Positions 35,266 to 46,900 of a stretch of DNA of 64,000 nucleotides are shown in pieces. Numbering within the stretch: position 1 is the stretch's first letter; each line of letters opens with the position of its first letter. The notes beneath the pieces were generated by a model. That model was not told the DNA's origin. It did no database searches and saw only the letters and a list, made by a program, of their open reading frames with translations. The position numbers and the translations under genes were made by a program. Source of the stretch: Mytilus californianus. Lineage: Eukaryota; Mollusca; Bivalvia; Mytilida; Mytilidae. The stretch spans positions 77,591,955 through 77,655,954 of the forward strand of contig NW_026262581.1 in the NCBI RefSeq assembly GCF_021869535.1, given 5' to 3'.

Positions 35266-36865
35266 CTATTAGGGTAAGACAAGTGTAATTTACCAATAGG
35301 TGTACACAAGAGAATTTATCATTAGGGTTAGACTAGAAGCATTTATCTTGAGGGTTGCACAAAAGGAATTTACCATAAAGGGTTAAAAAAAGAGTCATTT
35401 TACCATTATGATTAGACAAGAGAAATTAACCATCAGGGTAAGACAAGAAGCATTTACCATAAAGGTTAGACAAGAGGAATTTACCATTAGGGTTAGACAA
35501 GAGGAATTTACAATAAGGGTTAGACAAAAGGAATTTACCATTAGGGCTAGACAAGAGGAATTTATCATTAGGGTTAGACAAGGGGATTAACCATTAGGTA
35601 AAGACAAGAGGAATTAACCATTAGGGTTAGACAAAGGGAATTTACCATTAGGGTAAGACTAGAGGAATTTACCATTAGAGTTAGACAAGAGGAATTTACC
35701 ATTAGGGTTAGACAGAAAACATTTATCATTAGGGTTAGACAAACACATTTATCATTTAGGTTAGACAAGAGGCATTTACCATTTGGTTTACTCAAGAAGC
35801 ATTTACCATCAGGGTTAGACAAGAAGCATTTACCATAAAGGTTAGACAAGAGGAATTTACCATTTGGGTTAGACAAGAGGAATTTACAATAAGGGTTATA
35901 GACAAGAGAAATTTACCATTAGGGCTAGACAAGAGGAATTAACAATTATGGTTAGACAATAGGAATTTGCCATTAGGGTTAGACAAAAGGAATGTAGCAT
36001 TAGGGTTAGACAAGAGGAATTACCATTAGGGTTAGACAAGAGGAATGTACCATTAGGGCTAGACAAGTGGAATTTACCATTGAGCCTAGACAAGAGAAAT
36101 TTACCATTAGGGTTAGACAAGACGCATTTACCATAAGGGTTAGACAAGAGGAATCTACCATTAGGGCTAGACAAGAGGAATGTACCATTAAGGCTAGACA
36201 AGAGGAATTTACTATTAGGGTAAGACAAGTGTAATTTACCATTAGGGCTACACAAGAGAATTTATCATTAGGGTTAGACTAGAAGCATTTATCATGAGGG
36301 TTGCACAAAAGGAATTTACCATAAAGGGTTAGAAAAGAGGCATTTACCATAAGGGTTAGACAAGAGGAATTTACAATTAGGGTTAGACAATAGGAATCTG
36401 CCATTAGGGTTAGACAAAAGGAATGTACCATTAGGGTTAGACACGCGGAATTTACCATTAGGATTAGACAAGAGGAATTTACCTTTAGGGCTAGACAAGA
36501 GGAATTTACCATTAGGGTTAGACAAGAAGCATTTACCATGAGGGTTAGACAAGAGGAATTAAATATAAGGGTTAGACAAGGGGAATTAACCATTAGGTAA
36601 AGACCAGAGGAATTAACCATTAGGGTTAGACAAAGGGAATTTACCATTAGGGTAAGACTAGAGGAATTTACCAATAGGGTTAGACAGAAAACATTTATCA
36701 TTAGGGTTAGACAAACACATTTATCATTAAGGTTAGACAAGAGGCATTTACCATTTGGTTTACACGAGAAGCTTACACAAGAGGAATTCACCATTAGGGT
36801 TAGACAAGAGGAATTAACCATTAGGGTTAGACAAGAGGAATTTACCATTAGGGTTAGACAAGAGG
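35266..36865. repeat. 1,606-bp higher-order repeat, copy 2
   Basis: Second copy, offset by 1,606 bp from the first. Similarity ends near 36860, where a run of nearly uniform GGAATGTACCATTAGGGTTA units closes the array. Confidence 0.88.
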
Positions 36866-37059
36866 AATGTACCATTAGGGTGAATGTACCAATAGGGTTA
36901 GACAATAGGAATGTACCGTTAGGGTTAGACAAGAGGAATGTACCATTAGGGTTAGACAAGAGGAATGTACCATTAGGGTTAGACAAGAGGAATGTACCAT
37001 TAGGGTTAGACAAGGGGAATTTACAACTCCTTTAAACGTTAAACGTTAAAAAAGAGAAT

Positions 37060-37590
37060 ACTAGTAGGGACTCTTGGTTCAATAGCATATTCCTTAAGTA
37101 GCAACCTTTTTTTCAAGGAAACCCAATTGACCGAGGATATAGAAATTTGTGGACTTCTTTGGTCCGGCAATAAAACCATTTTAACGTGGGGCGTCCGTTT
37201 GACTGTGCAGGATGTATAAATACACAGCCACGTCCGGTGGAATGAGACTGTTAAATCCAATGCCTCGTGTAGGGAGAGAGCTATACTCTATGTAAGTTAA
37301 AGAACCCTTGCAATAATTCTCCGAGAGGTCTGTAGGTGGCCTACTGTAGGGCAAAATTTCTACCCATATTAAACATTACCCTTATTTTCAATTGACAGTC
37401 CAAAAGTCCCGCCCCTCATTCATGTTGGGTCACCTTGCAGAACATTTCTATGTCTTCTATCGTATTACATGTATTTGTTATTTGCCCTCGACTTGAATAT
37501 GCATGCAATAATTGCCACTGGACATTAAGGGAGCACCAATCAATCAGCACCAAATCAATCAATTAATATATCTATCTATCTATCAAGGAA
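37060..37590 (+). mobile_element. LINE-like 3' end with a simple-repeat tail
   Basis: Landmarks are GTGGACTTCTTTGGTCCGGC, GATGTATAAATACACAGCCA, GCCTCGTGTAGGGAGAG, TTAAAGAACCCTTGCAA, GAGAGGTCTGTAGGTGGCC, then GCATGCAATAATTGCCACTG and a tail of CAATCAATCAGCACC and ATCTATC repeats. This combination is common in mollusc genomes. The terminal simple repeat suggests a non-LTR retrotransposon end. The minus-strand open frame at 37039-37260 is part of it and is not a gene. Confidence 0.65.
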
Positions 37591-37739
37591 ACCGATGATA
37601 GGAACCTCAAGCCATGTAATATCGCATCTTCTTATATACGTTTATAAAGGATATGTCAGAATAATGCCACATAAAAATTATGAGTTCATAACGAGAACAT
37701 TGAAAGTATTCTGTCTACATGTGAAGTTCTCAATTAACC

Positions 37740-37930
37740 CTCAGTTTGCTTTTTGTCAGTCAAGATATGAACAATGAATTATACCCAACTTTATGTGTCT
37801 GATCTTTCATTTTAAGTTCAGATGGATTAATGCGATCAACGTAGTCATCAAATTGGTAATTTATCACTGGAGAGACATATCTTTATTGTCGAATGTGGAG
37901 TCAAAGGGTACATGTTTAATAATACATGTT
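37740..37930 (-). pseudogene. Reverse transcriptase relic, catalytic region destroyed
   Basis: Reverse complement of about 37790-37890 aligns by eye with the 51.3-kb relic through the segment after the catalytic motif. FDDYVDRINPSELKMKD corresponds to NYVERIYPVELEIKD there. The upstream bases that should encode YIDD are mutated and contain a stop. It is about one subdomain long. Confidence 0.6.
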
Positions 37931-38244
37931 TTTCATCATGCCTGAGAACTGTTTGTATAAATTTTGCATCAGATAAATTTAAAAAGAACACAGTTTGTTC
38001 CCACATCAACTAAACATACCAATTGTCTTCGACATAGGAAAATCGTGCATCTAGATAATGTAACTTAGTTCAGAATGATTTGTTTAAATCAGAGTGGTGT
38101 TTTACGACATATCATTACATAAAACAAGATATTTGTTGAAGATCTGCGTTGTTCATTCAATTGTTTATGAAACAAAATTGGACTAACTCTCTCAATTTTT
38201 CTTAAAGTATAGAATCAAAATTAATTTCAAATAAAAACACTTAA

Positions 38245-38375
38245 AAGAACTTGGTGCGTCCGAAGCGCTTTTGTGGATTTAACTTCATCTGGAACGTTCA
38301 AAACCAAAAACTTTAAAAGCCAGGGCTGTATTATAACCTGAATACGTGGGAGAACTCTATGAACAAAAGGGACAC
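38245..38375. repeat. Mussel dispersed repeat fragment
   Basis: GGTGCGTCCGAAGCGCTTTT, GTGGATTTAACTTCATCTGG and TACGTGGGAGAACTC. The same family occurs at 61955-62100 (GGTGCGCCCCAAACGC, GAGTACGTGGTGAGCTACAT) and in part at 6145-6660. Confidence 0.6.
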
Positions 38376-38778
38376 AATCAGAATAATTTTAAGTATACTA
38401 CGGGAACAGCAGATAATTCTAATGTTTTTAAACTATTGGACGAGGCCGGACATAGCCTTAAAATGTATGCACTCTTGAAACGTGTATCATAATTGTTTTA
38501 GTATCTATATCTAATTCACAATGTACTAAGAATAGGTAGTTTCAAGTATGATATCTGTTTACTTGGATTTATAAAAGTAGGAGTTAGTGAATAACACACA
38601 TCATACGCTAATTCTATTATAAACTTTCATGCCTTACAAAGATATAATCAAAGTATATAGTCAAATAAGTGTATGTGGAGAATCCCAATTCATCAACGAC
38701 GCGAGAGCCACGGTTGAAATTCAGAATTGTATTAATGCAAAATGTATATACATAGCGACTTGTCAGGGTTAGATTATT

Positions 38779-39473
38779 TAAAGGGTCATTAGCTGTCAAA
38801 TTCATGTTCACCGATTTGACTCAAATTCTCATATTTGATTTATAACATACAAAAACTGATATCCAAATTACGAAAAAAAACTAAAATAAACAACTAACAA
38901 TGCATGGGCTCGATAATATGTATCAACATTTCGTGTGTTTTTTTTTGTCTAGACGTCATCTTATTAACCATCGAGATGACCTCCGAAGACTGCCGACGGT
39001 CGTATAACCCGATATAAACATAAGTATAAATATAAATAGATAGCGACCACGTGCAATTGAATTTTTCTAGGTCTGTTTGATTTCATATTGTAGGTTAAAA
39101 AGTATGTTTAATCATCGTTTTTACCTGTATAAGAATGATTTTTTTGTGGAACGAATCAGTCAAAAAATTGTCATCCTTGTTTCACTTTCAATGTTGACAT
39201 TTTTGTCCATCTTAATAACTAAATGCATGTGTAACCAATCTCTAGCCAACGCGGTTAAATTGAAGGTCACATGAATACGGATTCAATAAGGTCGAATTAT
39301 TCACTTGCAAGTAAATAATTCATCCGCAATGTTTCATAGCTTATTTTGACAAAATTTAACCAAATTGGCTGCTTAAAGCGAATCATTATTTTACTTTTTC
39401 ACTGTTATTAATGATCGAACAAAAAAAAATCACATTTTATTTTTTTTATATCTCGTAGCTAATGGCCCTTTAA
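38779..39473. mobile_element. Non-autonomous TIR element (about 695 bp)
   Basis: The left end TTAAAGGGTCATTAGCT (38779-38795) and right end AGCTAATGGCCCTTTAA (39457-39473) are reverse complements with one mismatch in 17. The interior contains AACCATCGAGATGACCTCCG and ATTCACTTGCAAGTAAATAA, which are familiar from mussel repeats. The small open frame at 39077-39274 has no motif of a transposase. The class is unknown; flanks are TTA-rich, so the target duplication is unclear. Confidence 0.65.
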
Positions 39474-39684
39474 TTAAGGATCCTAATCATTTGAGAAGTA
39501 TCAGCATATAATGCTCTATTAAATAAACAATTAATTAATCAATATATTTTTCTTTATAGTGTGAGTTTGATATATAAAATTGCAATTATTTTGTAAATTA
39601 ACTGAAACAATACATTTGATTAATATATTAATCAATAAATACAGAAAGTCTTAAAACTGGCAAGACATTCTTTTGGTCCGCCTT

Positions 39685-40050
39685 TTATGTATTTCTATGC
39701 TTATTTTGCCAATAAAAGGGGTCCAATAGAACACACACCACTGCCACAGGTTAGGGGAAAGGCTGAGCACTCACCAACATGTTTAACCTCGCCCCAGTCT
39801 TTAAGTGTCTGTACGAGTCAGGAATCTGTAATTCAGTGGATGTCGCTGGTTGCTGTCAGTCATACATTGTATTTGTCTTTCGTTCATTTTTGTAGTATAA
39901 ATCATGCAGGCCATTGTTTTTCTCTTCTGATTTGTTTCACATTTTGTCACATACGGTACAGATTTGTTGACGGCAGTGCGGTGACCTGATTTGTCCTTTG
40001 TTCTATGTATAGTTGTCACATTGTCAATCATACACTATCTCCTTTCTTTT
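39685..40050 (+). repeat. Mussel dispersed repeat, forward copy
   Basis: CATGTTTAACCTCGCCCC, GAGTCAGGAATCTGTAATTC, AGTGGATGTCGCTGGTTGCT and TGCAGGCCATTGTTTTTCTC. Open frames on both strands (39687-39989, 39801-40031) are repeat read-through. Confidence 0.75.
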
Positions 40051-40284
40051 ATATTGAAATTGGAATGGAATGGCCTTTAAAATGGGAAAAAATAAGATTT
40101 GACAGATCAAGATTTTTGTCTGAAATATAAAGAAAAATGTTAAGTGTCGTATCCGAAATGATAGCTGTAAATAAAACACAGTTTAGAAAGGGATAGTGAA
40201 GATATTTCAGTGCTAAAAGTTATTCACTTTCAAGTATACATTCTGTATAAATAATTGAATGTCATATTTATTGAAACGAAATTC

Positions 40285-40545
40285 AAAAAAGGCAGTCAAA
40301 CACCATAAAAAGAATAAAAAACAGACAACACAACGACCAAAATAAAAAACCGACGAAACGATGGACAACAGTTCACAAAACACTACAAAGGAAACTAAAG
40401 GTTAGACAACGTTACTGAAGCAGTTCCTTCTCCACTGGTGCCTCCTGTCATGTTGCTCATGATGACACACGAGTCGAAGTTGAGATGATATATAGCTATT
40501 AGCTGATCGATATTTAGGTCATTACGAAAAATTGATAACCTTTCG
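40285..40545 (-). repeat. Mussel dispersed repeat, reverse copy
   Basis: CAGTTCACAAAACACTACAAA, ACTAAAGGTTAGACAACG, TCCTTCTCCACTGGTGCCTC and TCATGTTGCTCATGATGAC. In reverse complement it resembles the block after the reverse transcriptase relic at 51860-52000, at moderate identity. Confidence 0.55.
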
Positions 40546-40906
40546 ATCTTAGTTAATGGGTTAATATTTGATATCTACTCTAACAACACAAATGCAAAAA
40601 GCCATAACCGATAAACCAATTAAATGAAGATAGAAATGTCACACTAGCTCAGTCTGTCTGGTTTTGATTAATAAAAAGCGAAGGAATTCAATAATTTGTT
40701 GTTAGATAGACAATGTCTAATGCTTCATAAACAGTCCATCCTAATCGAGTTTACTTAATTGTAGCTGTCATCGATATGAAATTATCGAAATTTAAGAACA
40801 TTCTAAATTCAAAGAAGTTAACTTATCTGGAGATAGAATTCTCTAGAACGTTATTGTTTATACTTTTGAAAAAACATACGGATGCATAGTTGGATACAGC
40901 CTTGTT
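40546..40906. other. AT-rich DNA, no gene seen
   Basis: Nothing recognised before the start of the 53-bp satellite. Confidence 0.5.
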
Positions 40907-43900
40907 CTTTAGGGGATGAGCATTTGATATTCGGGGTTGGAGATGGGGTAAGATGATTTCTTGTGGGGATGAGCATTTGATATTCGGGGTTGGAGATGGG
41001 TTAAGATGATTTCTTTAGGGGATGATCATTTAATTTTCGGGGTTGGACATGAGGTAAGATGATTTCTTTCGGGGATGAGCATTTAATATTAGGGTTGGAG
41101 ATGAGGTAAGAAGATTTCTTTAGGGGATGAGCATTTGATATTCGGGGTTGGAGATGAGGTAAGATGATTTCTTTAGGGGATGATCATTTGATATTCGGGA
41201 TTCGAGATGGCAGTAAGATGATTTCTTTAGGGGATCAGCATTTAATATTCGGGGTTGGAGATGAGGTAAGAAGATTTCTTCAGGGGATGATCATTTGATA
41301 TTCGGGGTTGGAGATGGGGTAAGATGATTTCTTAAGGGAATGAGCATTTGATATTCGGGGTTGGAGATGGGGTAATGATTTCTTTAGATGAGTAATTGAT
41401 ATTCGGGGTTGGAGATGGGGTTAGATGATTTCTTTAGGGGATGAGCATTTGATATTCGGGGTTGGAGATGAGGTTAGAAGATTTCTTTAGGGGATGATCA
41501 TTTGATATTTGGGGTTGGAGATGGGGTAAGATGATTTCCTTAGGGGATGAGCATTTGATATTCGGGGTTGGAGATTGGGTAATGATTTCTTTAGGGGATG
41601 ATCATTTGATATTCGGGGTTGGAGATGGGGGTAAGATGATTTCTTTAGGGTATGAGCATTTAATATTCGGGGTTTGAGATGACGTAAGAAGATTTCTTTA
41701 GGGGATGATCATTTGATATTCGGGGTTGGAGATGGGGTAAGATGATTTCTTTAGGGGATGAGCATTTGATATTCGGGGTTGGAGATGTGGTTAGATGATT
41801 TCTTAGGGGATGAGTATTTGATATTCGGGGTTGGAGATGGGGTAATGATTTCTTTAGGGGATGATCATTTGATATTCGGGGTTGGAGATGGGGTAAGATG
41901 ATTTCTTTAGGGGATGAGCATTTAATATTCGGGGTTGGAGATGAGGTAAGAAGATTTCTTCAGGGGATGATCATTTGATATTCGAGGTTGGAGATGGGGT
42001 GAGATGATTTCTTTAGGGGATAAGCATTTAATATTCGGGGTTGGAGATGGAGTAAGATGATTTATTTAGGGGATGAGCATTTGGTATTCGGGGTTGGAGA
42101 TGGGGGTAAGATGATTTCTATAGGGGATGAACATTTGATATTCGGGGTTGGAGATGAGGTTAGAAGATTTCTTTAGGGGATGATCATTTGATATTTGGCG
42201 TTGGAGATGGGGTAAGATGATTTCCTTAGGGGATGAGCATTTGATATTCGGGGTTAGAGATGGGGTAATGATTTCTTTAGGGGATGATCATTTGATATTC
42301 GGCGTTGGAGATAGGGGTAAGATGATTTCTTTAGGGTATGAGCATTTAATATTCGGGGTTTGAGATGACGTAAGAAGATTTCTTTAGGAGATGATCATTT
42401 GATACTCGAGGTTGGAGATGGGGTAAGATGATTTCTTAAGGGGATGAGCATTTGATATTCGGGGTTGGAGATGTGGTTATATGATTTCTTTAGGGGATGA
42501 GCATTTGATATTTGGGGTTGGAGTTGGGGTAATGATTTCTTTAGGGGATAATCATTTGATATTCGGGGTTGGAGATGGGGTAAGATGATTTCTTAAGGGG
42601 ATGAGCATTTGATATTCGGGGTTGGAGATGGGGTAATGATTTTTTTAGGGGATGAGTAATTGATATTCGGGGTTGGAGATGGGATAAGATGATTTCTTTA
42701 GGGGATGAGCATTTAATTAAGAAATCATCTTACCCCATCTCAAACCCCGAATATCAAATGATCATCCCCTAAAGAAATCTGCTTAAGTCATCTCAAACCC
42801 CGAATATTAAATGCTCATACCCCAAAGAAATCATCTTACCCCCATCTCCAACGCCGAATATCAAATGATCATCCCCTAAAGAAATCATTACCCCATCTCT
42901 AACCCCGAATATCAAATGCTCATCCCCTAAGGAAATCATCTTACCCCATCTCCAACGCCAAATATCAAATGATCATCCCCTAAAGAAATCTTCTAACCTC
43001 ATCTCCAAACCCGAATATCAAATGTTCATCCCCTATAGAAATCATCTTACCCCCATCACCAACCCCGAATACCAAATGCTCATCCCCTAAATAAATCATC
43101 TTACTCCATCTCCAATCCCGAATATTAAATGCTCATCCCCTAAAGAAATCATCTTACCCCCATCTCCAACCCCGAATATCAAATGATCATCCCCTAAAGA
43201 AATCATTACCCCATCTTCAACCCCGAATATCAAATACTCATCCCCTAAAGAAATCATCTCATCCCATCTCCAACCTCGAATATCAAATGATCATCCCCTG
43301 AAGAAATCTTCTTACCTCATCTCCAACCCCGAATATCAAATGCTCATCCCCTAAAGAAATCATCTTACCCCATTTCCAACCCCGAATATCAAATGATCAT
43401 CCCCTAAAGAAATCTTCTTACCTCATCTTCAACCCCGAATATTGAATGCTCATCCCCTAAAAAATTCTTCTTATCCCCATCTCCAACCCCGAATATCAAA
43501 TGATCATCCCCTAAAGAAATCATCTTACCTCATCTCCAACCCCGAATATCAATTACTCATCACTTTAAGAAATCATAACCATGATCATTTGATATTCGAG
43601 GTTGGAGATGGGGTGAGATGATTTCTTTAGGGGATGAGCATTTAATATTCGGGATTGGAGATGGAGTAAGATGATTTATTTAGGGGATGAGCATTTGGTA
43701 TTCGGGGTTGGTGATGGGGGTAAGATGATTTCTATAGGGATGAACATTTGATATTCGGGTTTTGAGATGAGGTTAGAAGATTTCTTTAGGGGATGATCAT
43801 TTGATATTTGGCGTTGGAGATGGGGTAAGATGATTTCCTTAGGGGATGAGCATTTGATATTCGGGGTTAGAGATGGGGTAATGATTTCTTTAGGGGATGA

Positions 43901-46900
43901 TCATTTGATATTCGGCGTTGGAGATGGGGGTAAGATGATTTGTTTGGGGTATGAGCATTTAATATTCGAGGTTTGAGATGACTTAAGCAGATTTCTTTAG
44001 GGGATGATCATTTGATATTCGGGGTTTGAGATGGGGTAAGATGATTTCTTAAGGGGATGAGCTTTTAATATTCGGGGTTGGAGATGGGGTAAGATGATTT
44101 ATTTTGGGGATGAGCATTTAATATTCGGGGTTGAAGATGGGGTAAGATGATTTCTTTAGGGGATGAGCATTTGATATCCGGGGTTGGAGATGGGGTAAGA
44201 TGATTTCAATAGGGGATGAGCATTTGATATTCGGGGTTTGAGATGGGGTAAGATGATTTCTTTAGGGCATGATCATTTAATATTCGGGGTTGGAGATGAG
44301 GTAAGATGATTTCTTCAGGGGATGAGCATTTAATATTCGGGTTGGAGATGAGGTTAGAAGATTTCTTTAGGGGATTAGCATTTGATATTCCGGGTTGGAG
44401 ATGAGGTAAGATGATTTCTTTAGGGGATGATCATTTGATATTCGGGGTTGGAGATTGGGATAAGAAGAATTTTTTAGGGGATGAGCATTTAATATTCGGG
44501 GTTGAAGATGAGGTAAGAAGATTTCTTTAGGGGATGAGCATTTGATATTCGGGGTTGGAAATGGGGTAAGATGATTTCTTTAGGGGATGAGCATTTGATA
44601 TCGGGGTTGGAGATGTGGTTATAATTTCTTTAGGGGATGAGTAATTGATATTCGGGGTTGGAGATGGGGTAATGATTTCTTTAGGGGATGAGCATTTGAT
44701 ATTCGGGGTTGGAGATGTGGTTAGAAGATTTCTTTAGGGGATGAGTATTTGATATTCGGGGTTGGAGATGGGGTTATGATTTCTTTAGGGGATGATCATT
44801 TGATATTCGGGGTTGGAGATGGGGGTAAGATGATTTCTTTAGGGGATGAGCATTTAATATTCGGGGTTGGAGATGAGGTAAGAAGATTTCTTCAGGGGAT
44901 GATCATTTGATATTCGAGGTTGGAGATGGGGTGAGATGATTTCTTTAGGGGATGAGCATTTAATATTCGGGGTTGGAGATGGAGTAAGATGATTTATTTA
45001 GGGGATGAGCATTTGGTATTCGGGGTTGGAGATGGGGGTAAGATGATTTCTATAGGGGATGAACATTTGATATTCGGGTTTGGAGATGAGGTTAGAAGAT
45101 TTCTTTAGGGGATGATCATTTGATATTTGGCGTTGGAGATGGGGTAAGATGATTTCCTTAGGGGATGAGCATTTGATATTCGGGGTTAGAGATGGGGTAA
45201 TGATTTCTTAAGGGGATGATCATTTGATATTCGGCGTTGGAGATGGGGGTAAGATGATTTCTTTGGGGTATGAGCATTTAATATTCGGGGTTTGAGATGA
45301 CTTAAGCAGATTTCTTTAGGGGATGATCATTTGATATTCGGGGTTTGAGATGGGGTAATATGATTTCTGTAGGGGATGAGCATTTGATATTCGGGGTTGG
45401 AGATGTGGTTATATGATTTCTTTAGGGGATGAGCATTTGATATTCGGGGTTGGAGATGGTGTAATGATTTCTTTAGGGGATGATCATTTGATATTCGGGG
45501 TTGGAGATGGGGGTAAGATGATTTCTTAAGGGGATGAGCATTTGATATTCGGGGTAGGAGATGGGGTAATGATTTCTTTAGGGGATGAGTAATTGATATT
45601 CGGGGTTGGAGATGGGATAAGATGATTTCTTTAGGGGATGAGCATTTAATATTCGGGGTTGGAAATGGGGTAAGATGATTTATTTAGGGGATGAGCATTT
45701 GATATTCTAGGTTGGAGATGAAGTAAGATGATTTATTTAGGGGATGATCATTTGATATTCGGGGTTGGAGATGGGGGTATGATGAATTCTTTAGGGGATG
45801 AGCATTTAATATTCGAGGTTGGAGATGAGGTAAGAAGATTTCTTTAGGGGATGAGTATTTAATATTCGGGGTTGAAGATGGGGTAAGATGATTTCTTTAA
45901 GGCATGATCATTTGATATTCGGGGTTGGAGATGGGGTAAGATGATTTCTTTAGAGGATGAGCATTTAATATTCGGGGTTGGATATGAGGTAAGAAGATTT
46001 CTTTAGGGATGATCATTTGATATTCGGGGTTGGAGATTGGGTAAGATGATTTCTTTAGGGGATGATCATTTGATATTCGGGGTTGGAGATGGGGTAAGAT
46101 GATTTCTTAAAGGGATGAGCATTTGATATTCGGGGTTGGAGATGGGGTAATGATTTCTTTAGGGGATGAGTAATTGATATTCGGGGTTGGAGATGGGGTA
46201 CGATGATTACTTAAGGGGATGAGCATTTAATATTCGGGGTTGGAGATGGGGTAAGATGATTTATTTAGGGGATGATTATTTAATATTCGGGGTTGAAGAT
46301 GGGGTAAGATGATTTCTTTAGGGATGAGCATTTGATATTCGGGGTTGGAGATGGGGTAATATGATTTCAAAAGGGGATGAGCATTTGATATTCGGGGTTT
46401 GAGATGGGGTAAGATGATTTTTTTAGGGCATGATCATTTAATATTCGGGGTTGAAGATGGGGTAAGATGATTTCTTTAGGGCATGAGCATTTGATATTCG
46501 GGGTTGGAGATGGGGTAAGATGATTTCAATAGGGGATGAGCATTTGATATTCGGGGTTTGAGATGGGGTAAGATGATTTCTTTAGGGCATGATCATTTAA
46601 TATTCGGGGTTGGAGATGAGGTAAGATGATTTCTTTAGGGGACGAGCATTTAATATTCGGGTTGGAGATGAGGTAAGAAGATTTCTTTAGGGGATTAGCA
46701 TTTGATATTCCGGGTTGGAGATGAGGTAAGATGATTTCTTTAGGGGATGATCATTTGATATTCGGGGTTGGAGATGGGGATAAGATGAATTTTTTAGGGG
46801 ATGAGCATTTAATATTCGGGGTTGTAGATGAGGTAAGAAGATTTCTTTAGGGGATGATCATTTGTTATTCGGGGTTGGAAATGGGGTAAGATGATTTCTT

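Larger units (their letters stand above)
29270..37025. repeat. 27-bp satellite, about 285 copies, with a telomere-like core
   Basis: The unit is GACAAGAGGAATTTACC plus ATTAGGGTTA. Variants have AGGGCTA, AGGGTAA, AAGCATTTACC, GGAATGTACC or GGAATTAACC. Because 27 is a multiple of three and the consensus lacks stops in four of six frames, many overlapping open frames exist, up to 244 codons. They encode nine-residue repeats such as QEEFTIRVR (plus), TLMVNSSCL and NPNGKFLLS (minus). The codons follow the DNA repeat, frames break at every short indel, and frames on both strands are equally open. I do not regard any of them as genes. Confidence 0.97.

Noticed and set aside
29604..37013. Many long minus-strand open frames (up to 244 codons) with nine-residue repeats
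   Set aside because: They follow from a 27-bp tandem repeat without stops. Frames on both strands are equally open and break at each indel. Nothing suggests start context, splicing or selection.
29270..37025. True telomere or chromosome end
   Set aside because: The units are 27 bp with only a partial TTAGGG match, and ordinary DNA continues on both sides.
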